DNA of 55,105 nucleotides, from assembly GCA_028277845.1 (NCBI GenBank), contig JANQFL010000060.1, positions 1-55,105 of the forward strand. Reading direction: 5' to 3'. Source of the DNA: Sneathiellales bacterium. GTDB lineage: Bacteria > Pseudomonadota > Alphaproteobacteria > JANQFL01. Of the stretch, positions 1 through 8,169 are shown piece after piece. The position numbers and the translations under genes were made by a program. Every line of letters starts with the position of its first letter. The stretch's first letter is position 1. The notes beneath the pieces were generated by a model. The model was not told the origin of the DNA. It made no database searches and saw nothing but the letters and a program-made list of their open reading frames with translations.

Positions 1-19
1 ATGGAAGCATTCTGACGGA

Positions 20-39
20 GCGTATTGGCGCCAATACGC
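20..39. promoter_or_regulatory. perfect 20-bp palindrome, possible operator
   Basis: Positions 20-39 form a perfect palindrome without a spacer, centred on TTGGCGCCAA, in the 193 bases left of the thiolase gene. A second, unrelated inverted repeat follows at 90-110. A perfect palindrome of this length fits a homodimeric repressor site better than a terminator, since no T-run follows on either strand. The first 15 bases could also be the last codons of an upstream plus-strand gene (ending TGA at 13-15), in which case the site would be just downstream of it. No regulator gene is visible in the window, so the binding partner is unknown. Confidence 0.35.
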
Positions 40-89
40 CCGTCCCTCCGGGTTTCCGAGCGGCCGCCCCCCACGGCGTCAGACGGCTT

Positions 90-110
90 GCGCGATGCCC
101 GGCATCGCGC
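90..110. repeat. inverted repeat, 10-bp arms around one base
   Basis: Two perfect 10-bp arms (90-99 and 101-110) flank a single central base. The site is 84 bases downstream of the stop codon of the minus-strand thiolase. It could be a second operator or a poor transcript-end hairpin; no T-run follows on the minus strand, so I do not call it a terminator. Confidence 0.3.
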
Positions 111-193
111 TGCCCCGTCTTCCTGGTGGCCATGTGCGTTTCTTGGCAGGCCGCTCGAGAAACAGAATGGATTCCATCTAAAGAGGAACTGCT

Positions 194-1399
194 CTAAACC
201 CGTTCGATCACCATGGCGATACCTTGCCCCACGCCAATGCACATGGTGGTCAGGGCGTATTTGCCGCCGGTGCGGTGAAGTTGGTACATGGCCGTCGTCA
301 CGAGGCGGGCGCCGGAGGCGCCGAGGGGGTGACCGAGAGCAATGGCCCCGCCGTTGGGATTGACGTGTTCGGCGTCATCGGGAATACCCAGATCACGCAA
401 TACCGCAAGCGCCTGCCCGGCAAAGGCTTCGTTCAGCTCGATCACGTCCATGTCGTCGAGGGTCAGACCGGTGACTTCGAGAACCTTGCGCGTGGCGGGC
501 GCCGGCCCGATGCCCATGATTCTTGGCGGCACGCCGGCGCTGCATGTGGCCAGAATGCGGGCTTTCGGCGTCAATCCGTACTCCGACACCGCCTTCTCGG
601 AGGCCAGCAAAAGCGCACACGCACCGTCGTTCACGCCGGATGCATTGCCCGCCGTCACGGTGCCGCCGTCGCGGAACGGGGCGGGCAACTTGGCAAGGGC
701 CTCCATTGTGGTGCCGGCGCGCGGGTGTTCATCCGTATCGATGACAACGGGGTCGCCCTTGCGCTTGGGAATGGTCACGGAAACGAGTTCATCGTCAAAC
801 CGTCCGGCTGCCTGCGCCGCCGCGGTACGCTGCTGGCTGCGATAGGCAAAGGCATCCTGGTCTTCCCGGTTGATCTGCCGCTCCTCCACCAGGTTTTCGG
901 CGGTTTCCGGCATGGAATCGACGCCGTAGTCGGCTTTCATCTTGGGATTGATGAAACGCCAGCCGATGGTCGTGTCGTAGATGTCGGCCTTGCGCGAGAA
1001 CGGTGTTTCCGCCTTGCCCATCACGAACGGCGCCCGGCTCATGCTCTCGACACCACCGGAAATCATCAAATTGGCTTCGCCGGTCTTGATCGCCCGCGCC
1101 GCCGCGCCGGTCGCTTCCATGCCGGATCCGCACAGACGGTTGACGGTGGCGCCGGGAACGTCACTGGACAGGCCGGCGAGCAGGCTGCCCATGCGGGCGA
1201 CATTGCGGTTGTCCTCGCCGGCCTGGTTGACGCAGCCGTAAATCACGTCGTCGACCTTCGACCAGTCCACATCGGCATTGCGTTGCATCAAAGACGTCAT
1301 CGGGACGGCAGCCAGGTCATCGGCCCGGACGGAAGACAGCGCGCCGCCATACCGCCCGATCGGCGTGCGAATGGCATCACAGATATACGCTTCACTCAT
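194..1399 (-). CDS. paaJ: 3-oxoadipyl-CoA thiolase (phenylacetate / beta-ketoadipate route)
   Basis: Thiolase of 401 residues that cleaves 3-oxoadipyl-CoA with CoA to succinyl-CoA and acetyl-CoA in the cytoplasm, the last step of the phenylacetyl-CoA and beta-ketoadipate pathways. The nucleophilic Cys is at residue 90 (NRLCGSG), the NEAFA motif at 323-327, the catalytic His at 357 (GHPLGASGARL) and the acid/base Cys at 387 (CIGVGQG). The N-terminus beginning MSEAYICDAIRTPIGRYGG is typical of the PaaJ/PcaF branch. It follows paaG on the same strand after 85 bases, and the pair of crotonase-fold genes upstream argues for phenylacetate rather than protocatechuate. PcaF would be an equally acceptable name, because the two are the same enzyme family. 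No early phenylacetate genes (paaABCDE, paaK, paaZ) are in the window. Confidence 0.88.
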   Translation of the reverse strand: MSEAYICDAIRTPIGRYGGALSSVRADDLAAVPMTSLMQRNADVDWSKVDDVIYGCVNQAGEDNRNVARMGSLLAGLSSDVPGATVNRLCGSGMEATGAAARAIKTGEANLMISGGVESMSRAPFVMGKAETPFSRKADIYDTTIGWRFINPKMKADYGVDSMPETAENLVEERQINREDQDAFAYRSQQRTAAAQAAGRFDDELVSVTIPKRKGDPVVIDTDEHPRAGTTMEALAKLPAPFRDGGTVTAGNASGVNDGACALLLASEKAVSEYGLTPKARILATCSAGVPPRIMGIGPAPATRKVLEVTGLTLDDMDVIELNEAFAGQALAVLRDLGIPDDAEHVNPNGGAIALGHPLGASGARLVTTAMYQLHRTGGKYALTTMCIGVGQGIAMVIERV

Positions 1400-1484
1400 A
1401 ATTCACCCAGGCCGCAGGCAGCCTGTCCCTGTATAGACGTTGACGACACGGGGCCACACCATAGCCGGCATGGCCACTTGTATG

Positions 1485-2276
1485 CTAGCTGCCTTTGAAC
1501 TCCGCCGGGCGCTTCTGCAGGAAGGCCGCGACACCTTCCATGAAGTCGCCCGTACGTCCGGCAACCCGCTGCAGGTCGCGTTCCAGGTCCAATTGCTGAT
1601 CCAGACTGTTGTCGAGCGATGCACCGATGGCACGCTTGATCAGGCCAAGTGACTTGGTCGGTCCGGCGGCCAGGCGGCAGGCGAGTTCGGTGGCCTCCGT
1701 CATCAGGTTGTCGTCGTCGACGCAGCGCCAGATCATACCCCAGTTTTCGGCCTGTTCGGCGGTGATCGGCTCGCCGGTCATGGCCACGGCAAGCGCCCGC
1801 GCCGAACCGAGCAGCCGCGGCAGAGCATAGGTCCCGCCCGCATCGGGTATCAGGCCGATTTTGACGAAGGCCTGAATGAACTGTGCGGATCGGGCCGCCA
1901 GAACGATGTCGGCCATCAGTGCAAGGTTGGCGCCGGCACCCGCGGCCACGCCATTGACCGCGGCAATCACCGGTTTCTCCAGCCCGCGAATGGTCCGGAT
2001 CAACCGGTTGTAGTCCTTTTCGATCGCGGCACCCAGGTCCGGTGCGCCGTCCTTGACCGGAGTATCCGATTGGCTCAAATCCGCGCCGGAACAGAAGGCA
2101 CGCCCGGCGCCGGTGATCATCACGCAGCGCACGGCCTTGTCCCGGGTGATGGATTTGAACGCCTCGCGCAATTCCTTGTGCATCTGCGAGGTGAAGCAAT
2201 TCAGCACATCGGGGCGGTCCAGGGTGATGGTCGCGACACCCCGGTCGACATCGTATTGGATTGTTTCGAAGTCCAT
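1485..2276 (-). CDS. paaG: PaaG-type 1,2-epoxyphenylacetyl-CoA isomerase
   Basis: Crotonase-fold protein of 263 residues. PaaG isomerises ring-1,2-epoxyphenylacetyl-CoA to the oxepin, and also shifts double bonds later in the pathway. The oxyanion-hole segment is at about 60-66 (AFCSGAD). At the two positions where hydratases carry glutamates this protein has Asn117 (GAGANLAL), and it keeps an Asp at 145 (GLIPDAGG), the isomerase pattern of PaaG. The stretch AAVNGVAAGAGANLAL and the C-terminal EGVAAFLQKRPAEFKG are characteristic of PaaG. It starts 9 bases after the stop of paaF, so the two are surely cotranscribed. A generic enoyl-CoA isomerase is the alternative. Confidence 0.85.
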   Translation of the reverse strand: MDFETIQYDVDRGVATITLDRPDVLNCFTSQMHKELREAFKSITRDKAVRCVMITGAGRAFCSGADLSQSDTPVKDGAPDLGAAIEKDYNRLIRTIRGLEKPVIAAVNGVAAGAGANLALMADIVLAARSAQFIQAFVKIGLIPDAGGTYALPRLLGSARALAVAMTGEPITAEQAENWGMIWRCVDDDNLMTEATELACRLAAGPTKSLGLIKRAIGASLDNSLDQQLDLERDLQRVAGRTGDFMEGVAAFLQKRPAEFKGS

Positions 2277-2285
2277 GTTTCCGTC

Positions 2286-3065
2286 CTAGCGGCCTTTGAA
2301 GTCGCCCTTGCGTTTTTCGACGAAGGCGGCGACGCCTTCCGCCTTGTCCTCGGTGCCGAACAAGGTGGCAAAAGCGCGTCGTTCGAACTCCAGGCCATTC
2401 TCCAGGGTCATGTCGAAGGCCTTCAACACCGCCTGTTTGCCGATGCGGACGGCGAGGGGTGGTTTGGACGCGATGGTTTCGGCCAGGTCCAATGCCCGCT
2501 CGATGGTCGTCTCCTTGGGTGTCACTTCGGCCACGAGGCCGGAGTCGAGTGCCGTCCTGGCGTCGATGAATTCACACGCCAGGATCATTTTCATGGCCAG
2601 CGACTTACCCACGACCTTCGTCAGCCGCTGTGTGCCGCCGGCACCGGGAATAATGCCCAGATTGACCTCCGGTTGGCCAAAGGTGGCATTTTCACCGGCG
2701 ATGATGATGTCGGCATGCATGGCCAACTCGCAACCGCCGCCAAGGGCATAACCGTTCACGGCCGCGACAATCGGCTTCGGAAAGGAGCGAATCGCTTCCC
2801 AATGCGTCGTGCGGGAATCCAACAATATGTCCGAAACGGTCTGCGTCGGAAACTCCTTGATATCCGCTCCGGCGGCAAAGACCTTTTCTCCGCCGGTGAG
2901 CAGAACACAACGGACGTCGTCGTTGTCGCGCGCGGCATTCAGGGTTTCGGCGATTCCGCTGACGACATTGCCGTTCAAGGCATTCAAGGCTTTGGGGCGG
3001 TTGAGGGTGAACTGAACCACGTGGTTACGGGGTTCGGTGACCAGATATTCCTGTTCTTCGGACAT
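2286..3065 (-). CDS. paaF: enoyl-CoA hydratase, PaaF-type
   Basis: Crotonase-fold hydratase of 259 residues; PaaF hydrates 2,3-dehydroadipyl-CoA to 3-hydroxyadipyl-CoA. The oxyanion-hole motif FAAGADIKEF lies at 63-72, and both catalytic glutamates are present, Glu113 (GGGCELAMHAD) and Glu133 (FGQPEVNLGI), 20 residues apart as in crotonase. The start at 3065 is preceded by GGGAGA seven bases upstream; a longer frame upstream begins with TTG and adds a non-conserved tail. It is the first gene of the paaF-paaG-paaJ block. A possible weak promoter on the minus strand has TTGACA at 3147-3152, 17 bases before a poor -10. The specific substrate is inferred from the neighbours; an ordinary short-chain FadB-like hydratase cannot be excluded. 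Confidence 0.82.
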   Translation of the reverse strand: MSEEQEYLVTEPRNHVVQFTLNRPKALNALNGNVVSGIAETLNAARDNDDVRCVLLTGGEKVFAAGADIKEFPTQTVSDILLDSRTTHWEAIRSFPKPIVAAVNGYALGGGCELAMHADIIIAGENATFGQPEVNLGIIPGAGGTQRLTKVVGKSLAMKMILACEFIDARTALDSGLVAEVTPKETTIERALDLAETIASKPPLAVRIGKQAVLKAFDMTLENGLEFERRAFATLFGTEDKAEGVAAFVEKRKGDFKGR

Positions 3066-3230
3066 GCTCTCCCTAGTCCTCGTTGTTGGGGAAGGGCGCG
3101 CAATTTGGTTGCGCCTTGGTCCGAATGTGCCGCCCACGGCGGTCTCTGTCAAACCACGTGGATCAGTTGGTTGAATATTTTATATGGCGGAAAATTTACG
3201 GGAAATAAAAGGCCTTGCACCGATTCGAGC

Positions 3231-3260
3231 AAAACGAGGGCGCTCTCGTTGAGAGCGCCC
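3231..3260 (-). terminator. intrinsic terminator of the diguanylate cyclase gene
   Basis: A perfect 10-bp stem (3238-3247 with 3251-3260) and a 3-base loop lie 40 bases after the stop of the GGDEF gene. Read on the minus strand it is followed closely by TTTT. It separates the cyclase transcript from the paa block. Confidence 0.65.
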
Positions 3261-3300
3261 CGATAACCCTGCGTCAAATTGGAATGCGGGAAATGCGCGC

Positions 3301-4458
3301 CTATTGCAAACTGGCGGGACTGGGGCCCGACGCGTCGGTGTCGCCGAGATAGCCCATCGACAGGCCACCTTCGCGGTCGCTCGAAAGCACCCGATTGCGT
3401 CCACCCTTCTTGGCGCCGTAAAGCGCCTTGTCGGCCCGGCCGATCAGATTCTCCAGGTCCTCGCCGGGATCGTACGTCGATACGCCGAAGGACATGGTGA
3501 TCTTGCCGAAGTCCTCGCCGGTTTTCTTGTTCTTGAGGTTCTTGGTGGAAATCGTTTTGCGGACGTTGTTGGCCACCGTCACGGCGTCCTTCAACCCCGT
3601 ATTCGGCAGGATGATGGCAAATTCCTCACCGCCGTAACGGGCGACGACGTCCTGGCCCTTGACGCAATCGGTCATGGTCGCGGCAACCAGCTTGAGCACC
3701 TGATCGCCGAGCTGGTGACCCCACGTGTCGTTGAATTTCTTGAAGAAATCGATGTCCGCCATCACCAGGGACAACTCGATGCCCGTTTCGCCGGCTTCTT
3801 CCGCCCATTCCTGCAGCTTGGTATCGAAGCACGAGCGGTTGGCGACACCGGTGAGAACGTCGGTCATGGCCTGGCGCCGGAAGTCGTCCAGGTCCGTTTT
3901 CAAGGTATCGATTTCCTTGGCCGAACTGTCCAGCTGGTTGCGCAGAACCTTGTTCTGCTCTTCCATGTCGCGGGTGTCGCGCAGCATATCCTCGACGAGA
4001 GAGCGCAAGTCTTCCCCGGCGGCTCCGGCCTCGACTTTGCCGCTGAACGACTGCAAAGCGTCTCCGTACTTCACGACGCCGTCATTGGCATCGGAGATCA
4101 TCTCCAGCACCTGACCCAGGTTTTCCTGGATCCGGGTACTGGTTTCCCGAATGATCGCGCCTTCCTGATCCGCGTTGTAGAACTCGGAGTAGATTTCGTC
4201 GCAGGCAGCGGAATTGATGACCGTGCCTTTGTCGATCAGTGTGTCGATCGCGCGTTTCAGTCCCGGATTATGGCCCGAACAATAGTCGTACCAGATCATG
4301 TAGTTGCGCGGGTTGGCGATGACCCGATAGCTTTTCATCAAACCGAGCGCCTGACGCGCGAAGCTTACAGCCTGGTTTTCCGTATCACGATAATGCACCG
4401 TAGCAGTCCCTTGACCCAATGTTCCCCAATTCGTTGCGTGCTTGGATGAACGTTCCAT
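3301..4458 (-). CDS. GGDEF diguanylate cyclase
   Basis: Protein of 385 residues with a C-terminal GGDEF domain that should make cyclic di-GMP from two GTP. The active-site loop is GGEEF at 276-280, preceded by the metal/GTP segment with DIDFFKKFNDTWGH at about 235-248. The inhibitory I-site, normally RxxD, reads KGQD at 267-270, so product feedback may be weakened. Residues 30-100 (ALGLMKSYRVIANPRNYMIW...) form a conserved alphaproteobacterial N-terminal region with no transmembrane segment, and residues about 150-195 look like a coiled coil that could drive dimerisation. The first ATG is used; a start near VHYRDT (residue 21) is possible. It is monocistronic, between the liv and paa blocks, with a terminator of its own. 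Confidence 0.88.
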   Translation of the reverse strand: MERSSKHATNWGTLGQGTATVHYRDTENQAVSFARQALGLMKSYRVIANPRNYMIWYDYCSGHNPGLKRAIDTLIDKGTVINSAACDEIYSEFYNADQEGAIIRETSTRIQENLGQVLEMISDANDGVVKYGDALQSFSGKVEAGAAGEDLRSLVEDMLRDTRDMEEQNKVLRNQLDSSAKEIDTLKTDLDDFRRQAMTDVLTGVANRSCFDTKLQEWAEEAGETGIELSLVMADIDFFKKFNDTWGHQLGDQVLKLVAATMTDCVKGQDVVARYGGEEFAIILPNTGLKDAVTVANNVRKTISTKNLKNKKTGEDFGKITMSFGVSTYDPGEDLENLIGRADKALYGAKKGGRNRVLSSDREGGLSMGYLGDTDASGPSPASLQ

Positions 4459-4676
4459 TTTTTGGCAATCACCTGAGGTTGGTCATACAAAATCGCGACA
4501 GCCCGCCACATCGCGGACCCCTCACGGTCCGAATGTATGACCGAACTGTTAACAAAGGGTGTGCGCGGCCAAGAATTTGACCCGCGTTTACTATTGATCT
4601 TATTTAAGAAATATTTGTTTCAATTTACTGTTATTGTTAACTTTATTCAGCAACTGAAATCCTTGAAAAAATTCGA

Positions 4677-5378
4677 TCAGACGCCCAGATACCGGTGTTG
4701 CAGATCTTCGTCCGCAAGTAGCTCCGGCGACGTCCCGTCCCAGACGATTTTGCCTTTTTCAATGATGAAATGATGGTCCGCGATATTCGCCAAGGCATCG
4801 ATGTTCTTGTCGATCACCAGAATGGACTGACCTTCCTTTTTCAGATTGGCCAGGCACTGCCAAATCTCCGCGCGGATCAGTGGCGCCAGACCCTCGGTCG
4901 CTTCGTCCAGAATCAGGAGTTTGGGGTTTGTCATCAGCGCCCGGCCGATGGCCAACATCTGTTGCTCGCCGCCCGAGAGCTGATCGCCCATGCTGCCGAA
5001 CCGCTCAGCCAGGCGTGGGAATAACTCCACAGCGCGATCCAACGTCCACGGATTGTCCGATTGGGTCTTCAGGTCGGCGGCGGCCAGGAGGTTTTCCCGC
5101 ACCGACAGGTTGGGGAAAATCTGGCGGCCCTCGGGGACAAGACCGATTCCGGCCTTGGCGATGCGGTAGGACGCCTGGGCGTGGATGTCGTCACCCATAA
5201 AGGTGATGGTGCCGCTGCGTGCCGGCGTCAGCCCCATGATCGAGCGGATCGTCGTGGTCTTGCCCATGCCGTTCCGGCCCATCAGCGTGACCACCTGGCC
5301 GGCCTCGACCAGCAACGACATGCCGAACAGGATCTGGCTCTGCCCGTAATAGGTTTCGATTGAGTCCACCTTCAGCAT
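4677..5378 (-). CDS. livF: branched-chain-type ABC transporter ATP-binding protein LivF
   Basis: Cytoplasmic ATPase of 233 residues, one half of the LivGF motor of a hydrophobic-amino-acid-type (HAAT) importer. Walker A GRNGMGKT is at 34-41, the ABC signature LSGGEQQ at 134-140 and Walker B LLILDEA at 154-160 with the catalytic Glu159. The compact length and the absence of the LivG-specific insertion identify it as LivF. It is the last gene of the livKHMGF operon, 24 bases after livG. The 218 bases that follow are AT-rich and hold the promoter region of the cyclase; I see no clear terminator for livF. Confidence 0.9.
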   Translation of the reverse strand: MLKVDSIETYYGQSQILFGMSLLVEAGQVVTLMGRNGMGKTTTIRSIMGLTPARSGTITFMGDDIHAQASYRIAKAGIGLVPEGRQIFPNLSVRENLLAAADLKTQSDNPWTLDRAVELFPRLAERFGSMGDQLSGGEQQMLAIGRALMTNPKLLILDEATEGLAPLIRAEIWQCLANLKKEGQSILVIDKNIDALANIADHHFIIEKGKIVWDGTSPELLADEDLQHRYLGV

Positions 5379-5402
5379 TGGAGCGGTCCCTTTGTCCGGT
5401 CC

Positions 5403-6149
5403 TCAGGCATGGTCATCTCCGAGATAGGCCTGGCGGACATCCTCGTTTGCGCGGATTTCGTCGGGAGAACCCGTGGCGATCGCGCGCCCGTACACCAAAA
5501 CGGTAATACGGTCGGCCAGGGCGAATACGGCATCCATATCGTGCTCGATCAACAGGATGGTGATGTCCCCCTTGAGGGACTTCAAGGTGTCGACCATCCT
5601 GCCCGACTCCAAGGTGCCCATGCCCGCCATGGGTTCATCGAGCAACAGCATCTTCGGCTGGGTGGCCAAGGCCATGGCAATTTCCAACTGACGCTGCTCA
5701 CCGTGACTGAGGTTGGACGCGACGATGTCGGCACGCTCGGCCAATCCCACTTTTTCCAATGCTGTCCGCGCCGGCTGCCGCAACCGCGCGTCCGAACGGG
5801 CCGGCTTCCAGAACCGGAAGGAATGGCCGTCGTGCGCCTGGACGGCGAGCGCCACGTTATCCTCGGCGGTGAAGTCCTGGAAGATACTGGTGATCTGGAA
5901 CGAGCGGGCAAGCCCCAACAACGATCGGCTTGAGGCGCTTTCCCGGGTGATGTCGCTTCCGTCGAACAGAACCGTACCGGTGTCCGACTTCATTTCACCA
6001 CTCAACTGATTGATCAGTGTGGTCTTGCCGGCGCCGTTGGGTCCGATAATGGCGTGGATTTCGCCTTTGACGACATCGATGTGCACGTTGTCCGTCGCGA
6101 CGATGCCGCCGAAACGCTTCTGCATTCCCTTGACTTCCAGCATCGTCAC
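5403..6149 (-). CDS. livG: branched-chain-type ABC transporter ATP-binding protein LivG
   Basis: ATPase of 248 residues that pairs with LivF. Walker A GPNGAGKT is at 36-43, the signature LSHGEQRQ at 147-154, and Walker B LLLDEP at about 168-173. The signature motif LSHGEQ and the C-terminal VYGRAIATGSPDEIRANEDVR are typical of LivG. Its ATG overlaps the stop of livM by four bases, which points to translational coupling. Confidence 0.9.
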   Translation of the reverse strand: MTMLEVKGMQKRFGGIVATDNVHIDVVKGEIHAIIGPNGAGKTTLINQLSGEMKSDTGTVLFDGSDITRESASSRSLLGLARSFQITSIFQDFTAEDNVALAVQAHDGHSFRFWKPARSDARLRQPARTALEKVGLAERADIVASNLSHGEQRQLEIAMALATQPKMLLLDEPMAGMGTLESGRMVDTLKSLKGDITILLIEHDMDAVFALADRITVLVYGRAIATGSPDEIRANEDVRQAYLGDDHA

Positions 6150-7153
6150 GCTCCGTCCCGGCTTTGTGCGGCGGCCTTCGGTTTGCGTTCAACCAGATTT
6201 GCCAGGGCCTGTATGAGACCGTCGATGCCGCCCTTGCCGAAAATGACGATGAGGATCAGCAACGGACCGAAGAACAGCTGCCAGTACTCGGTGTAGCTGG
6301 ACAGGATTTCCTCCACCAGCAGGAACCCGACCGTACCCAGAAGCGGCCCGAACAGGGTGCCCATGCCGCCCAGGACCACCATGATGATCAGGTCGCCGGA
6401 CCGGGTCCAATGCATCATGTCGGGACTGACGAAATCCGTGCGGTTGGCCAGCAATGCGCCGGCGAAGCCGCAGATCGTCGCGGCGATGACGAAGCAGGTC
6501 AGGCGGTAGCGGTAAGAGGGAATGCCGATCGCCCGGGTCCGCCGTTCGTTGGACTTGATGCTCCGTATCGCGATGCCGAAGCGCGAATTGATCAGCTTGT
6601 AGGAAACGAACAGGGTGAGGAGCAGGGCGACGAAGCAGACATAGTACAACGTGCTGGACTCGTTGAGGTCGAGCCAATCGCCGAATTCGCTGCGCCCGTA
6701 CAGGGTCAGGCCGTCGTCGGCCCCGTAGTATTCGATGCCGACACCCAGGAAATAGACCATCTGGGCAAAGGCCAGCGTGATCATGATGAAATAGACCCCG
6801 CGGGTGCGGAGGCTGATGGCGCCGATGATCAGTCCGAAGACGGCCGATGCAATCAACGCGGCTGGTATTTGCACGTAACCGCTGGCCATCCATTCGATGC
6901 CGTCTTCCACCGAATGGAACGAAAATATGCCGACGACATAGGCGCCGATACCGAGATACACGGCGTGGCCGAAACTGACCATGCCGCCATAGCCCAGCAG
7001 CAAATTCAGACTGCTGGCGCCGATCGCCAGAATCAGCATGCGGGAAAACAGGTCGATATAGAACGGTTCGTCGATGGCGCCCGCGATAACGGGCACGAGG
7101 CCGAGCAGGACCAGAACGGCGGCGGGAACGATCGTACGCAGGCTGAGCGTCAT
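6146..7153 (-). CDS. livM: branched-chain-type ABC transporter permease LivM
   Basis: Inner-membrane permease of 335 residues with about ten hydrophobic segments, including the family stretch GYGGMVSFGHAVYLGIGAYVVG near residue 55 and the EAA-like loop RRTRAIGIPSYRYRL near 205. It forms the translocation pore with LivH. The gene lies three bases after livH and overlaps livG. Confidence 0.88.
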   Translation of the reverse strand: MTLSLRTIVPAAVLVLLGLVPVIAGAIDEPFYIDLFSRMLILAIGASSLNLLLGYGGMVSFGHAVYLGIGAYVVGIFSFHSVEDGIEWMASGYVQIPAALIASAVFGLIIGAISLRTRGVYFIMITLAFAQMVYFLGVGIEYYGADDGLTLYGRSEFGDWLDLNESSTLYYVCFVALLLTLFVSYKLINSRFGIAIRSIKSNERRTRAIGIPSYRYRLTCFVIAATICGFAGALLANRTDFVSPDMMHWTRSGDLIIMVVLGGMGTLFGPLLGTVGFLLVEEILSSYTEYWQLFFGPLLILIVIFGKGGIDGLIQALANLVERKPKAAAQSRDGA

Positions 7154-7156
7154 GGA

Positions 7157-8080
7157 TCAGGCCCCCCTTGGCGGAAACAGGCCCTGGGGCCGGAACGTCA
7201 GGATGACGGCCATCAGGATATAGGTCATCATCGACGAGATCGCCGGTGCCGCGGTGCTTGCCGCCACTTCATCGAGGAACAGGTCCAAGAGATCGGGCAG
7301 GAAGGACCGGCCGATCGTGTCGATGATGCCGACCACCAGTGAGGCAATGAACGCCCCGCGGATCGAGCCGATGCCGCCGATCACGATGACGACGAAAGCC
7401 AGGATGAGAATGTTGGCCCCCATGCCGATTTCGACGGTGAAGATGGGGGCGGCCATCAGTCCGGCGAAACCGGCGAGAACGGCGCCCAGTCCGAACACCA
7501 GCGTGAACAGCATCTGGATGTTGATGCCCAGCGCGCCGATCATTTCCCGGTTCGAGGCGCCGGCACGGATGCGCATGCCGATCCGTGTCTTGGTCACCAG
7601 AATGTACAGGAACAGGGCGATCAGCAATCCGGTCAGAATGATGGCCAGCCGGTAGGTCGGATAGGGAACGCCCGGCAGGATCTCGAAACTGGTTTCGAGG
7701 AAGTCCGGCAGCGGCACGTCGAGGCCGGCGGGCCCCCAGATCAGGCGGACGAATTCGTCGAAGAACAGAATCAATCCGAACGTCGCCAGGACCTGATCCA
7801 GATGATCGCGGTCGTAGAGCCGCCTGAGCGTCACCACCTCGACCACCACGCCGAGCAGGAGACAGGCGGGCAGGGTCAGCAATGCCGCGAGCATGAAGGA
7901 GTCGGTCCAGCCGACGAACGTGGCCATGAAGTAGGCACCCATCATGTAGAGGGAGCCGTGGGCCAGGTTGATCAGGTCCATGATACCGAACACCAGGGTC
8001 AGCCCCGCCGCGAGGAGGAACAGAAGGATGCCCAGTTGGAACCCGTTGAGGAACTGCTCAAAGAGCAGAATCCAGTTCAT
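7157..8080 (-). CDS. livH: branched-chain-type ABC transporter permease LivH
   Basis: Permease of 307 residues, eight or so membrane segments. The N-terminal QLGILLFLLAAGLTLVFGIMDLINLAHG is the LivH hallmark, and MRIRAGASNREMIGALGIN near 190 is the ATPase-contacting loop. The acidic loop 260-275 (LLDLFLDEVAAST) is unusually long. It is separated from livK by 89 bases that contain a strong hairpin, so the permease and ATPase genes are probably expressed below the level of the binding protein. Confidence 0.88.
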   Translation of the reverse strand: MNWILLFEQFLNGFQLGILLFLLAAGLTLVFGIMDLINLAHGSLYMMGAYFMATFVGWTDSFMLAALLTLPACLLLGVVVEVVTLRRLYDRDHLDQVLATFGLILFFDEFVRLIWGPAGLDVPLPDFLETSFEILPGVPYPTYRLAIILTGLLIALFLYILVTKTRIGMRIRAGASNREMIGALGINIQMLFTLVFGLGAVLAGFAGLMAAPIFTVEIGMGANILILAFVVIVIGGIGSIRGAFIASLVVGIIDTIGRSFLPDLLDLFLDEVAASTAAPAISSMMTYILMAVILTFRPQGLFPPRGA

Positions 8081-8122
8081 GGGTCTAGCCAGCTTTTTTC
8101 TGTGAGGACATGGGGGTATGCG

Positions 8123-8150
8123 GAAGGGGCGTCAGAAGAGACGCCCCTTC
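8123..8150 (-). terminator. intercistronic hairpin between livK and livH
   Basis: An 11-bp perfect stem (8123-8133 with 8140-8150), rich in G-C, with a 6-base loop, lies just after the livK stop. No T-run follows on the minus strand, so it is more likely a stabiliser of the livK message or an attenuator than a full terminator. Hairpins at this place are usual where a binding-protein gene precedes its permease genes. Confidence 0.5.
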
Positions 8151-8169
8151 GCAACGGGTCTGTTGGCCC

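Noticed and set aside
224-1498. Long open frame on the plus strand opposite the thiolase gene
   Set aside because: It is antisense to an intact, motif-complete thiolase and encodes a His/Arg/Gly-rich product with no recognisable domain, as expected from high-GC codon bias.
4627-4645. CtrA-like half sites (TTAC/GTTAAC) in the AT-rich region between livF and the cyclase
   Set aside because: The spacing and the first half do not match TTAA-N7-TTAA; AT-rich sequence gives such near matches by chance.
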